DNA of 64,000 nucleotides from assembly GCF_031755915.1 (NCBI RefSeq), contig NC_083382.1, positions 10,099,501-10,163,500 of the forward strand, read 5' to 3'. Origin of the DNA: Ziziphus jujuba (Eukaryota > Streptophyta > Magnoliopsida > Rosales > Rhamnaceae). A program made the translations under genes and the position numbers. The notes beneath the pieces were generated by a model. The model was not told the DNA's origin. It worked only from the letters and a program-made list of their open reading frames with translations, and did not search any database. Position 1 is the stretch's first letter. Each line of letters opens with the position of its first letter. This document shows positions 24,687 to 36,147 of this stretch, one piece after another.

Positions 24687-25192
24687 TCTATATAATATAT
24701 AAAAGGAGAAGAGTCTACACTACATGTCATCCTCACATTCTTTCGAATTCCCTCCAAAATCACCTTCTTCATTTTTATTTTATTTATTTATTCTTTATTT
24801 ATGGTGCATATAATGTGAGGTATTTATTTTTTAAATTTGGAAATCAAAGACAAAAATTTGGGAAATTGCCATATGTGAAATTGTCATACACAAAATTTAT
24901 TCTTATTTTTATTTTATTTATTGACTTATGGTGCATAAAATGTGAGGTATTTATTTTTTAATTTATGTATATGGCAGTTTTTTTTTTTTTTTTTTGGTTA
25001 CAATTAGTGGAATTGTCATACACGAAATTGTATTGTTATATAGTTTTTACCATACACAGAATTGCCATACATGGAATAGAATTATTATACAGTTTTTACC
25101 ATATACGAAATTGCATTATTATATGTAACGGAATTACATTATTATAGTAACTTTTTGAAATAAATTTAAAATAAACAAAATATTTTATTTTA

Positions 25193-26469
25193 GGGATAAA
25201 TACATTTCAGTTCCCTTTATAATCACAAATGTTTCAATTGAGCTTTCTAAAATCAATTTTGACACATTCATACCCTCTATTTAAAAAATTATTTTAATGT
25301 GTTCCAACTGCATTAAATTTAACGGATTCTGTCAAATTGAGGTCACGTACAACTCACGTGACCCTCAAAAATCATTTTTTATTATTTTTAAAATTTCAAT
25401 TGTTTATTTTGTAGGAGTAAAAGAAAAAAATACTTTAGTACCCTCTAAAATCACTGAATTTCAATTTGGATCTCTAAAATCGATTTTTTCACATTGATAA
25501 AGAATATTAGATATTTAACAAAATTTAAGAGCTAAAAAACAATTAGATGCTAAAAAAATTTTAAGAACACGACAGAAATACCAGATAGTAAAAAAAAAAT
25601 TTGACAGTCTTAAAAAAATACCAGATATTTAAAAAAAATTTAAGAGTAAAAAAATTACCAAATAGCAAAAAAAAAAAAAAATTAAAGTATAATAAAAAAT
25701 ATCACATATTCAAAAAAATTCCAAGAGCTTCATAAAAGTATCATATATCCAAACAATTTTGAAAGCCAAAAAAATTACAAAGAATACTAGATATTCAAAA
25801 AAAAAAAAAAAAAGAAAAAAAATATGGAGAACCCAAAATAAAATAAACTAGATGTTAAAACAAAATATAAAAGTATGGAAAAAAATCATATGGTAAAAAA
25901 ATACGGGATACTTGAACATTTGATACTTTTATTAGACTCTTGAAATTTTTTTTAATACCTAATATTTCTTATCATGCTTTCAAAATTTTTTTGGCCATCT
26001 AGTATTTTTTTGGACTCTCAGATTTTTTTTGAGCGTTGGTTATTTTTTTGATGCTGTTAAAATATTTTTTACTATCTTGTCTTTTATCGTGTTTTCAAAA
26101 TTTTATTAGCATCTAAATTTTTTTTTAACTCTTAGATTTTATTAAATATCTAATATTATTTATCAATGTGAGAAAATTGATTTTAGAGATCCAAAATGAA
26201 ATTCAGTGATTTCAAAGGGTATTAAAGTGTTTTTGTTTATTTTAATGCCACAAAACAAACAAATGAAATTTAAAAAATAATAAAAAATTATTTTTGAGGG
26301 GTCACATGAGGTCACGTGATTCTAGTTTGACGGAATCCGTTAAATTTAACACAATTGGACCACATTGAAATAATTTTTCAAATAAAAGATATTAATGTGT
26401 CAAAATTGATTTTAAAAGGTTTAATTGAAATATTTGTGATTATAAAGGTTACTAAAGTGCATTTATCTC
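25193..26469. mobile_element. MULE-type foldback element with ~300-bp inverted repeats and 9-bp TSD
   Basis: The left end reads GGGATAAATACATTTCAGTTCC. The right end, read in reverse, is GAGATAAATGCACTTTAGTAAC. The two arms stay similar for about 300 bases. The 9-bp sequence tttatttta flanks both sides (25,184-25,192 and 26,470-26,478), the target-duplication size of Mutator-like elements. The centre is low-complexity, with repeated 'ccagatattt'-like phrases, and no transposase is seen. Confidence 0.8.
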
Positions 26470-26600
26470 TTTATTTTATTATATTTACCAAATAAGTCAA
26501 ATATATTTGACTATAAATAACTAGGTGCCACATTCCGGTTATTTAAAAGTTCGGTATTTAATATTATGTTAGGTTTTATTCTCTTATATTTCTGTTTTAG

Positions 26601-26960
26601 ATGTTAAAGTTTTTTTGTTTAATTTCAATTTATTTTATTTTTTTGAGAGATCCTAATAAAAATCATCTTAATCATAAGCATGTGCATGAACCATGCTGTG
26701 GATTTTTGATTGAAGATGATGATGTTGCTGTAGAAATTGGTGTAAAAGAAGAAAACTTTTCTGATGAAGAATCCTCACTGATTATAGATTCACCCATATC
26801 TATCAACTTTTGCAAGAGGATGGAGAACAAAAAGATACAAAGGAGAAGACGTAAGAGATTCTTCAGGCCGAGAGCATGTAAGAAAGAAGAGTGCGATAAT
26901 TCTAACAATAAGGTGGTACTGAAATTCTCGGATATTGTGACAACTTCATTGAACAAGTAG
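26601..26960 (+). CDS. Unrecognised 119-residue reading frame, possible captured exon
   Basis: The frame opens with ATG directly after a 'tttctgttttag' acceptor-like stretch and closes with TAG. The first 17 residues are hydrophobic and could be non-coding. From residue ~17 on, composition looks coding: an acidic block (EDDDVAVEIGVKEENFSDEESS) is followed by a basic block (RRRRKRFFRPRACKKEEC). I do not recognise the family. Because it lies inside a Helitron but outside its usual genes, a captured terminal exon of a host gene is one explanation. No promoter or upstream exon is visible. Confidence 0.3.
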   Translation: MLKFFCLISIYFIFLRDPNKNHLNHKHVHEPCCGFLIEDDDVAVEIGVKEENFSDEESSLIIDSPISINFCKRMENKKIQRRRRKRFFRPRACKKEECDNSNNKVVLKFSDIVTTSLNK

Positions 26961-27239
26961 CAATCTAGGGAGATGAAGCGTTTGTCTTAGACATTATGGT
27001 TATTTTTTATGTTTCATTCTTCTTATTGGAATCTATTATGGTTATTGGGATTAAAATTAAAAAAATGGTTTTATTTTAGTTATTATAAATTTTGTTCTCT
27101 TCCATGTATCTATCAATCTATTACATAGTCAAGATTCTGTTCTCTTTTATATTTTTTTTTAAGAAAACTTATAAATATAGGTTATTTGGTAATCATTATA
27201 CCTAATAAATACAAAAACAATAGATTCTAATGCTACTTT

Positions 27240-28110
27240 TATATACCTTTTTTTTTTTAAATGTTTATATATTGTCTATAATTGGCAATTCAAGTATGTA
27301 GACAAATGTTTAGTCAAATTTTATCATTCTATATTTGTCCATAATCGGCAACCATGGTACTTCTATATATTGTCCTTTTTGTTAACAAATTCAAGTATTT
27401 AGTCAAATTTTTAATGTTTATACATTGTCCATAATCGGCAATTCTATGGTTTCCATAATTGACAATTCAATATATATATATATATATATATTTTGTCAAG
27501 AACAGATAAATATATATAAACAAATAGTAATGGGTTCTTTCTTCGGTAATAAATGTACCTAATAAATTGATACAAAAGCTGTAGAGTTGAATTTGTTAAC
27601 AAAAAGGATAAATATCAATTTTTTCCTTACTAGGATGACATTGAATAATTAATTCAATTTTTTCCTTATTGATTTTTGGAAAATGATATTGAGCTTCCAT
27701 ATTATGCTGTACATAAAGGGAATAAATTTTCCATAATCGCATAATATTATAGGTTGTAACCTCTAAAACTATTTAAATTTTAATTGTTTCTTTTGAAGAT
27801 AAATATCAATTTTTTCCTTATTAGGATGACATTGAAGAATAAAAATCAATTAGTGTGTTTCTCAATCCTGCTTCTCATCGGTGCCAAATGCTATAATTTG
27901 TGCTAAAAAAACAATTAAAATAGCATAATTTATGTACCAAATGCTGAACTTTCTAAAAAATGCATTTTCTTATAACTATTTAATTATGAAATATATATAT
28001 ATATATATACATATATTGTCAAGAACAGATGGCGATTCATTGTTTATATAATGTCCATAATCAGCAATTCGATGTTTTCCATAATCGGCAATTCAATATA
28101 TATTTATATA
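27240..28110. repeat. Dispersed short repeats in the Helitron
   Basis: The phrase 'tccataatcggcaatt' and variants recur at about 27,285, 27,350, 27,425, 28,045 and 28,078, often next to 'tatattgtc'. A 'gataaatatcaattttttcctta.taggatgacattga' block is also repeated (27,608 and 27,798). Non-coding. Confidence 0.6.
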
Positions 28111-28949
28111 TATTGTCTAGAACAAATGGCATAATGTTGGGTATATTACTAAAAATTGACTTATTATGTATTACATCATGATTCACGATCAGTTTTTTGA
28201 ACCATCAATTAATTAGGGAAGTTGACAAAGGAATTATATTCATTTGTCATTATTTTTAAATGCTACAGATGGAAAAAAAAATATATATGAACATCAATTA
28301 TTTGAATTTGAATTTAAATTCTACGTATGGAAAAAATTAAATACATAAGCATTTTTGAATTTGATTTTCATGAGTGAATGATATTATATATAGATGTCAA
28401 ATTTTTAGTGCTTAACTAATATTTATAATATACATTGAAAAAAATAAGATCCAGATATAATTATTGTCAATAAAACTTTTAAAATAAGTTTTCAAATATG
28501 GCTAGGCAGATCTACTTTATCAACGAGATTAATGCTAACAAGATGCAGTGGACGCTCAAAATTCGAGTCCTGAGACCTTAAGAGGTACCAAGCTTTGATG
28601 CTAAGACAGACATTAGTAATATTGAAATGGTATTAATGGATGAGCAGATAATGTTTTGTTCTTTTTTTTGTTTTTTGTTTTATAAAAAAGAATTTCATTA
28701 TATGTTAGTGATATTATTATTATTATTATTATTATCAGTGTACAATATAATATTATATACATAATAAGATATATATATATAAAACTTCGTGCATGTGTAT
28801 ATATTATATATAATATATATGCAATATCATGCATGTGTATATAATATACTAAATAATTTATGTATATATATATATAATATAATGTATAATATATATAATA
28901 TTATATATTGATTATTTTGTTTAAGGTTTAAACCTTTTTTCAAATATTT

Positions 28950-29660
28950 ATAGGATAGACGAATTCATGCTACAATAAAGCGTTCATTGGTTCGTCATTT
29001 TAAACTATTGATTCACGAAGGCCAATTGTATTTAATGTGAAATTTTATAGTTGGATTCAACAATATCAAATTTAAGACCATAAGACACAATGAACAAGAA
29101 TTATTTGGTAAGTAAAAAGTTTATAATTGTGCTATGATTTATGCTTTGGGTTTAATATATAACTTTTTCAATTTTGTTTTTTGAAGATATTATTGGTGAA
29201 GTTGTTGGAAAAGACAATGTTAAAAGTGTAGAACATGGAGGAAAAACAAACAAGCTCATTGATATTGTACTTCAGGATCTAAAGTATGTTCATTTATAAT
29301 TTGGCTATATTTTAAATTATAATCTTATTTGCATGCATTATTGTATGATTTTGTGTCTTTATTTTATAGAAATACCAAGCTTCCGTGCACTTTGTGGGGT
29401 GATTTTGTAGATGATATAAATGGTTATCTAAATTCAGGAAAAACATAACCTATGATTATAATACTTCAATTTTGCCGTGCCAAAAGATTTAGAGGTTGTA
29501 TTAATAATTTTTTGTATATGCATAGAGATTATATTAGAATAAGTGTTCAATTAAATTAAAAGGCTACTTAATTGCAGGAGAGGTTAGAATATCCAACACT
29601 TAATATATTTCGAAGTTGATGGTGAATGCCCCTATCAAGGAAGTTATTGAATTTCAAAAT
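28950..29660 (+). pseudogene. RPA1-like (replication protein A large subunit) relic of the Helitron
   Basis: Three exon-like pieces match OB-fold regions of RPA1-type proteins that plant Helitrons carry. 28,955-29,110 reads RIHATIKRSLVRHFKLLI....QLYL with an internal stop. 29,186-29,283 reads DIIGEVVGKDNVKSVEHGGK...IDIVLQDL and ends at a GT donor. 29,371-29,500 reads KLPCTLWGDFVDDINGYLNSG, then a TAA where Gln is expected, then IIILQFCRAKRF. A further remnant follows at 29,580-29,660. These would bind single-stranded DNA in an active element. The breaks make it a pseudogene. Confidence 0.7.
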
Positions 29661-30099
29661 AAGTATGTCTATTTTTTTTACTTTAATAATTATTTCGTAT
29701 TTACTGAAGTAATTGAATTTCAAAATAAGTATGTCTGTTTTTTTTACTTTAATAATTATTTAGTTTTTACTTTATGAGTATGTCTATTATAAGTAAACGA
29801 AGTTATTGAATTTTGGAGTCCTAAAGTTATTAACTAGCATAACAGTAAAATTATTAGCAATTTAGACATGATATAAAATTCCTAACACAGAGAAGACGAA
29901 AACACAAAAAAAAGGAGTACAAATGGAGAACTGGCATTATTGCACTGTGATCACATAATGCTGACTGTCGCATGTCAACTAGATGAATAAACCCTCTTTA
30001 GCTGCTGTATGCAAGCAGATTACAGTGATTTGGATGGAACTCAGCCGATGTTATGACCTCTGAATAAATGAATTAATTAAAAAATCATTACATGTAGAG

Positions 30100-30427
30100 A
30101 CATATTCCATGGAGTAATATTGGGTTTAAACTTAAAGTATTTATTCCAAAAATGACTTTAACTCCATCGGATCCAATGTTACTTTTTAAATTTCAAAGAA
30201 GACAATATCATTTGGTTGTATCATATGCTATGACTATTAATAAGAGCCAAGGTCAATCTCTTTCGCATGTCAGAATTTATCTTAAAAAAACAGCTTTCAG
30301 TCATAGACAATTATATGTTGCAGTCTCCAGAGTTACAAATAGAAAATAATTGAAGATATTAATTTGTGATAAAGATGGAGAACCTACAAATTCAACCGCT
30401 AATGTGGTCTTCAAAGAAGTTTTTTAA
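30100..30427 (+). pseudogene. Pif1-type Helitron helicase, C-terminal relic
   Basis: The frame at 30,152-30,349 ends a superfamily-1 helicase of the Helitron type: [24 protein letters not shown] contains the conserved TINKSQGQ motif, followed by [20 protein letters not shown] then interrupts a region that would continue LKILICDKDG to 30,427. The rest of the helicase and the Rep domain are missing. The piece lies 150 bases before the Helitron 3' end, as in known elements. Confidence 0.85.
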
Positions 30428-30578
30428 AATTTCGATTAGTTATGTTAAATTTAAAGTTTTAGTTTAATATTTTTTATGATGTTTTATATTTGATTTGATT
30501 ATAATTTGTTTTATAATCTATTATCAAAATAATATATTGCAATTATATATACCGTGCATTGCATGGGTATGTATCTAG

Positions 30579-31116
30579 TTATAATTTATTTATGTAGTTA
30601 TGTGTTCGATATTTATGTTGGAATCTCTAGAATCCCAATATTAACGAATCATAAGGCTAAGTCACACAAAAATCATCATAATAAGTTAAATGTTGGATCG
30701 ACAATAAAAAAAAAAAAATTGATCATCAAAAACCATTAATTAGTGTGTCAGCTTAGTGTTTCTTGGTCTTTAAAAACCATTTTTTTGGGAATCATTATAT
30801 ATCTATATATATATATATATGTTAGCTTTTATATATATGAGATATATGGCAATAGAAATTAAACAGTGAGTTCTGTCCCAAAGTTGCCTTTCCCTAATGT
30901 TATCAATATATATAATTTCTTAATCAATTATAATTAGTTGGTAATTAAAGTTGAAGACCCATATATAAAATTACTGAAGTCTTTGTTTATATGCATATAC
31001 ATACATACATGTGTATAATTAGCTTATATATAAAAAATATCGTAATGGAAATTAAACAATGACTTCTTTCCCAAAGTCGCCATTCCCCAATATTATGGAA
31101 ATATATATATAGTTAG

Positions 31117-31148
<32 letters not shown>

Positions 31149-31680
31149 CTTATGTATAGAAGATGACGATGGAAATTAAACAGTGACTTCCTTCCGAAAG
31201 TAGCCTTTCCTAATATTATCGAAATATATATTTCTTAATCAATTACTAATTGGTAATTAAACTTGAAAACCCATATATAAAATTATTGAAGTCTTTGTTT
31301 ATATATATATATATATATAAATAGAATTTGGCCAATACATACCTATTGTATATACGGTAAAATAATGTATTATAGTCTTTTTTTTTAAATAAATATTATA
31401 GTCCATATTTAATATGTATTTATGTATGTATAACAAATCTTCTACTAGGTAGACATGATAATAATATACTACCTTTCAAGTTTTACACTTTAATCATTAG
31501 ATATCTTGAGTTTATTTAAGTCTATACTAAATATCTTTTAACCATATGAGAGGTTCTTGGTTCTAATAATCCTAATGATAAAAAATAAAAATAAAAAATA
31601 AAAAATTATGATACTATATGAAAATATTTAATTATTAGATTTTTTTGATAATCTGTCATTGGATCTCTTACGTTTATTTA
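30579..31680. repeat. Duplication unit 2, continuation after the Helitron
   Basis: It aligns with unit 1 from 6,945 to about 8,000, including the upstream-module repeats (30,750-31,300). It contains longer (TA)n tracts than unit 1 (31,115-31,146 and 31,300-31,320). Similarity ends near 31,670 where the 5S-domain repeat array begins. No genes. Confidence 0.8.
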
Positions 31681-31889
31681 ATTTGACTGAACCTATCTTT
31701 AAGAATTAAATCTAAAAAGTTGATTTTATAGGTTTTTAATATAATATTTTTCAGGTCGACCTCATACAAGAGATTAGGATTTAGAAATAGGCTCAAGCAA
31801 CTCATGATCGGGTTGAGCTATGCTCGAATTTGACTGCTTAAGAAAATGAGCCAAGCTTGAGTAAAAAATAAAGCTCGCGTATGATGACT

Positions 31890-32201
31890 AATATGGGTGG
31901 ATGCATGAGGCACTAGCATGCCTTCCAGTATCCAATCCCACATAACCCAAGTATGGTACGGGGGTTGGTTCAAATATAATAATAGCCATTATCACAACGT
32001 CAAGTGTGACGACCATTGTGGACAGGTGCAAAAAGTATTGATAGACTATTTGGTGTCCAATCCCATATCTTCCGGATGTGGAACAGGAGACAGTTCAAAT
32101 GTTATGATAGTCATTTTATTGGCGAGGTCTTTTTAGAAGGGTTGGTTTTAAGGTTTAAATGAACTTCAAAGTTAAGCATATTCAGGCAAGAGTACTCCAT
32201 G
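31890..32201 (+). repeat. Cassandra-like 5S-domain array, left part
   Basis: At least two degenerate units are visible, starting 'tgatgactaatatggg' (31,889) and 'tgtgacgaccattgtgg' (32,007). Each contains a 'ccaatcccacat' leader and 'ggttcaaatataataatag'-like text. The second leads into 32,161-32,201 ('gaacttcaaagttaagcat...agagtactccatg'), which follows the 5S rRNA internal promoter region. The unit is cut by the Ty3/gypsy element and resumes at 40,408. Confidence 0.55.
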
Positions 32202-33340
32202 TGATGCGAATCCACCCGAGACTGCTCGACCAACAACCTGCTGGGGTGCTGACCCAATACAAATGAAGGTGGGACCGATCACTAGGGCCCAAGCCAAGAA
32301 GTTCAAGGACAATCTTGCTGTCTTCATACAAGGAATAAGTCATAGTCAAGAGGGGTTGGCCACATCTAAAGAACAAAGGCCTGTTTTACTCATATAAGCA
32401 ATAGAAGCCAAAACAGGGTCGGGTGACGTTTTTGGTGATAATAAGGAGGCCGGGTTGTATGAATTGGAACCCCATCTTTATGGGTTCAATTCATATGGAG
32501 GATGAGTCATAGAAACCAGCCAAAGCAGCTTCAAAGCCGACCAACAAGGTGGTTTGCGCACAAGGAGAAGGAAAGGCCGGATTTGCTGTATTCCTTGCTG
32601 GCTTTACTGTATTTTACTGTATTAGCCTTTTCTCATACTTCCAAGCAAGGGCAACGTGAGGAACTTCACAATAAGCTTATTTGGCATCCTACAAAGCATA
32701 TTGAAGCTGATTTGGAGCTCACTTTGGTCAAAGATTGGTCAAAGTCAATTTAGTCAAAAAGCTAGTATTTTAGTTTCCTAATTTTATTCTACTTTTTGTT
32801 TTAGGAAACTACCATTATTTTTAGTTTTTATTTATTTATTTTCTGGACAAATAAGTTAGGAAAGTTATTATTTTATTATTTTCATTGTAAATTAATTAAT
32901 TCCTAATTCAAAATAAAGGAATTAATTAATCCAAATTAGATTAGGAAAAGGAAAGTTTCGGCCAAGGTAGACTTCTTCATTGTGTGGCCGGTTTTTCCTA
33001 GGGTTTTTAGGGTTTATTGTGTTTCTTTCAAAGCCTATTTAAAGGCTTATTTTTCATTAATAATACAACTTTACAACTTTGATTTGATTAAGAAAATACT
33101 TGTGAGATTAATTATCTCTTTGTTCTTTGAGAACACCTAAAACACCATTAGAGAATTGATTGTTTTAGCTTGACTTATCAATAGGTTTTCCATCCCCTAT
33201 TGTGGCGTCTTCATTATACCAAGGTTTCTAACCACAGGTTGGTTAGGGGTTGAGGTCCATTCCATTAGAACTTGAACCTAATTAAAGATCCGGGCTAATA
33301 TAATACGGGTTTAGGAGCAGGTCGTCCTAGGTTCGTATCA
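32202..33340 (+). repeat. 5' LTR
   Basis: It starts TGATGCGAATCC and ends GGTTCGTATCA. It differs from the 3' LTR at about 10 positions, counted by eye, mostly transitions. It holds a likely TATA box (TATTTAAA, 33,036-33,043), with two TAGGGTTT telo-box-like motifs just upstream (32,999-33,006 and 33,008-33,015). In the pol frame its first part stays open to a TAA at 32,395-32,397. Confidence 0.95.
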
Positions 33341-33342
33341 TT

Positions 33343-33354
33343 TGGTATCAGAGC
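33343..33354 (+). other. Primer binding site (initiator tRNA-Met type)
   Basis: TGGTATCAGAGC begins two bases after the 5' LTR and matches the complement of the plant initiator methionine tRNA 3' end over 12 bases. This is the usual priming tRNA of plant gypsy elements. Confidence 0.85.
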
Positions 33355-34473
33355 TAAATTTTGTTCAGGTTTGATCTATCTTTATTTGCTTTATTTGTTT
33401 TTGTGTTATTCTGCAATTTTAGCATTAGGTTAAAAAAAAAAAAAATTCATTCCTAGTTGAATTAGGATTTCCTTGTTTTATCGTATTTTTGTTTCCTAGT
33501 TTGTTGGTTCTCTTTTATCATTGTTCTTGTTAATTTGGTTTTTGCTGATTTTTCTTTGCTGTTTTAGTCTTAAATATTTGCATTCATATATTCAAAAAAA
33601 AAAAAAAAAGAAAACAGGAAAAAAAAAAGTTTGCTGCAACATTTAAAAAAAAAAAAAAAAAAACTGCACATTTCGTTTATTTGGAGGTCACGGGTTTGGT
33701 GTTTGTTTTGGAGTTGGAATTGCAATCTTGGTAATTATTCTTGCTACTGCAGTTGTTTATGTTCTGTGAGTGAAAAAAAAAAAAAAAAAAAAGAGGTAAA
33801 GCCGAATAAATAAAAAAAAAGAAAAAATATTTCGGTTTGCTGGAGTTTGATTTGTTTGCTGGAAATTTGTTGGAGCTGCTGGTTTTTTTTGATTATTTAT
33901 TCAATCTTTGGAGTTTCTGGAGAGTTATTTTTGCTGCTGGATATTTGAGTTTGAGTGCTAAATTATTTGGATTAAAATTAGTTAAAGGAATTGATACAGA
34001 AACTTGAATTACAAAGAACAACAACCAACAACTTTTCTATATTTTTGTTCTCTTTGATTCTTGTTCGTATTTGAATTTCTTTTTCTGGAATTTTATTCTT
34101 GAACTCATAATCTACTACCATCTGGTGCAGTTTTCAAAAATTCCAATGTTTTCCCATTATTTTGTGTTTTCTTGACTAGAAAGCCGAAAAATTAGGATTT
34201 GTTGGATTCTTTCGGTATTGCCTACTTTTTGCTACTGTTTTGTTGATAAGTTTAATTAAAACATACTAGTGATCTAATTGCTGTTTTGTGGGTGTTTTAA
34301 ATAGAACTTTGAGATAATTCATTAAGTGGAAAAAGGCAAGAGTGTGTGAGCTTAAAAGATGGTAAAAGCCGAAATTAGTGTGCAAACACGAGTGTCGAGA
34401 CCTTGTTTGAGTGAAACACATGAGGGAGTGAATATTGTGAGGATTTATTTTATTTTTGCAGTATTTTACTAAC
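33355..34473 (+). other. Untranslated leader of the gypsy element
   Basis: No coding region. It is T-rich with several A runs (33,595-33,660 and 33,775-33,830), as expected for a retrotransposon 5' leader before gag. Some A runs may be slipped and so uncertain in length. Confidence 0.7.
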
Positions 34474-36147
34474 ATGGCAGATTCTAGAATAAGAAGAGGG
34501 GATCCACCCTTGAGGATCAATGAGGAAGAGTCTGTAGCATTCCATGGCGATGACCGAGCTACCGGGAATGGAGACCAAGTGGACATGAGAGCTGTTTTGG
34601 AATCAATACAGCGGGTTAGTGCTCAATTTGAGCATGTAAATCAAAGAGTGGGAAGACTAGAAGCCTCACAAGGAAGGCCGAATACAAGAAATAGGCAAGA
34701 ATTCCATGGAGGACGAGGCCGAGGATGAGGAGGTCGCGAGAGGCCGAGAGAGGAATTTGATGAGGAGCCATTCGACGGCGACTTTGAGGAAGGTATGGAC
34801 GAAACCTTTGCTGTCCAAGATAGAGCTGGCCATGGGAGATATAGGAGGGAAGATACAGATGATGATTTGTGAAATATCAAGGTTAATATCCCACCTTTTA
34901 TGGGTAAAAGTGATCCCGAAGCTTATTTGGAGTGGGAAGAAAAAATGGAGATGATCTTTGACTGCCACAACTATTCGGAAGGTAAGAAGGTGAAGTTGGC
35001 AGCAATGGAGTTTGGCCATTATGCACTCCAATGGTGGACAAATGAGCAAAGCACCCGAAGGAGAGTTGGTGATGACTTAATTACAACATGGCGACAAATG
35101 AAAGGAGCCATGAGGAAGCGGTTTGTGCCATCCCATTACCATAGGTTGCTGCATCAAAGGCTTCAATCTTTGTCTCAAGGAAGTAGGTCCGTGGAGGATT
35201 ATTACAAAGAGATGGAGATGTTAATGATGAGGCTGAATATGAATGAGGATAGAGAAGCAACAATGGCAAGATTTCTTGGTGGTTTGAACCGTGATATTGC
35301 CAACCAACTTGAATTACAACAATACTTGGAATTGGAGGAGATGTTGCATGTAGCCATTAAGCTTGAGAACCAATTCAAGAGAAGGGGTGTTAGCACACGG
35401 TTTGGAGGAGTTTCTAGCAGTGGAAGGACAAGTTCAAGTGGCTGGAAAAACAATTCCATTTATGAAAACAAGTTGAGGCCGAAATTAGGAGAAGAATCTA
35501 CCAACCGGCCAAGAAGGGAGGTCAAGACCGAATCTGTCCAAGCACTTAGAGGTGAGATAAAATCTGATCCTAAACCTCAAAAATCTAGAGAAATAATTTG
35601 TTTTAAGTGCCAAGGAAGAGGACACATATCCAGCCAATGTCCAAATAGAAGAATCATGGTATTAAAGGGTGATGGTGAGCTGGAATCCGCAAGTGAAGAA
35701 AGTGGAGCTGAAACCGAGCGAGAGGAGGATTGCAATGAAGATGAAGCCAAACCTGTAGATACATCTAATGTTGAGTTGAGCTTGGTTTCAAGGAGAGTAC
35801 TGGCTGTCTATAAAGATGAAGAGCAGATACAAAGAGAAAACATCTTCCATACTCGCTGCGAAATACAAGGTAAAATTTGTAGCATGATTATAGATAGTGG
35901 GAGTTGTACTAATGTGATAAGTAATCTTGTAGTTGATAAATTAGGCTTGAAAACAATTAAACATTCAGAACCTTATAGATTACAATGGCTTAATGATAGT
36001 GGTGAGATGAAAGTAAACAAACAAGCCAAAGTAAAATTTAATATCGGTAGATATGAGGATGTAGTTTTATGTGATATTGTACCTATGATTGCTGGACATA
36101 TACTATTAGGTAGACCATGGCAATTTGATAAAGATGCTACTCATTTT
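34474..36147 (+). pseudogene. gag: gag and protease region, two nonsense codons
   Basis: The frame starts at the ATG at 34,474 and is interrupted by TGA at 34,726-34,728 and 34,870-34,872. Both fit CGA-to-TGA changes. It then runs open. Visible parts are an Arg/Gly-rich stretch (about 34,665-34,750), the capsid-like PEAYLEWEEKMEMIFDCHNY region (~34,915), a CX2CX4HX4C zinc knuckle (35,599-35,640) and an aspartic protease active site reading DSGS (~35,893). Near 36,147 the frame is lost: the continuing pol sequence is in another frame, consistent with a one-base loss. The family normally makes one gag-pol polyprotein, so these breaks would block expression. Confidence 0.85.

Larger units (their letters stand above)
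24687..30578 (+). mobile_element. Helitron, decayed autonomous type (5.9 kb)
   Basis: The 5' end is TCTATATAATATATAAAAGG. The 3' end has a hairpin (ccgtgc-att-gcatgg) and then CTAG. It sits between A and T. The uninterrupted site is preserved in unit 1 at 6,944/6,945 ('tttatcta' joined to 'ttataattta'), so both ends are fixed to the base. The interior holds relics of an RPA-like single-strand-binding protein (28,950-29,660) and of the C terminus of a Pif1-type helicase (30,100-30,427). No Rep or HUH nuclease region was recognised. A MULE-type element is nested inside. It is no longer able to encode its own proteins. Confidence 0.9.

Noticed and set aside
31918..32136. 72-residue frame
   Set aside because: It lies entirely in the 5S-domain repeat and is not conserved in the other units.
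34641..35459. Antisense frames over gag
   Set aside because: They are shadows of the gag coding strand; the sense strand shows the capsid-like region and zinc knuckle.
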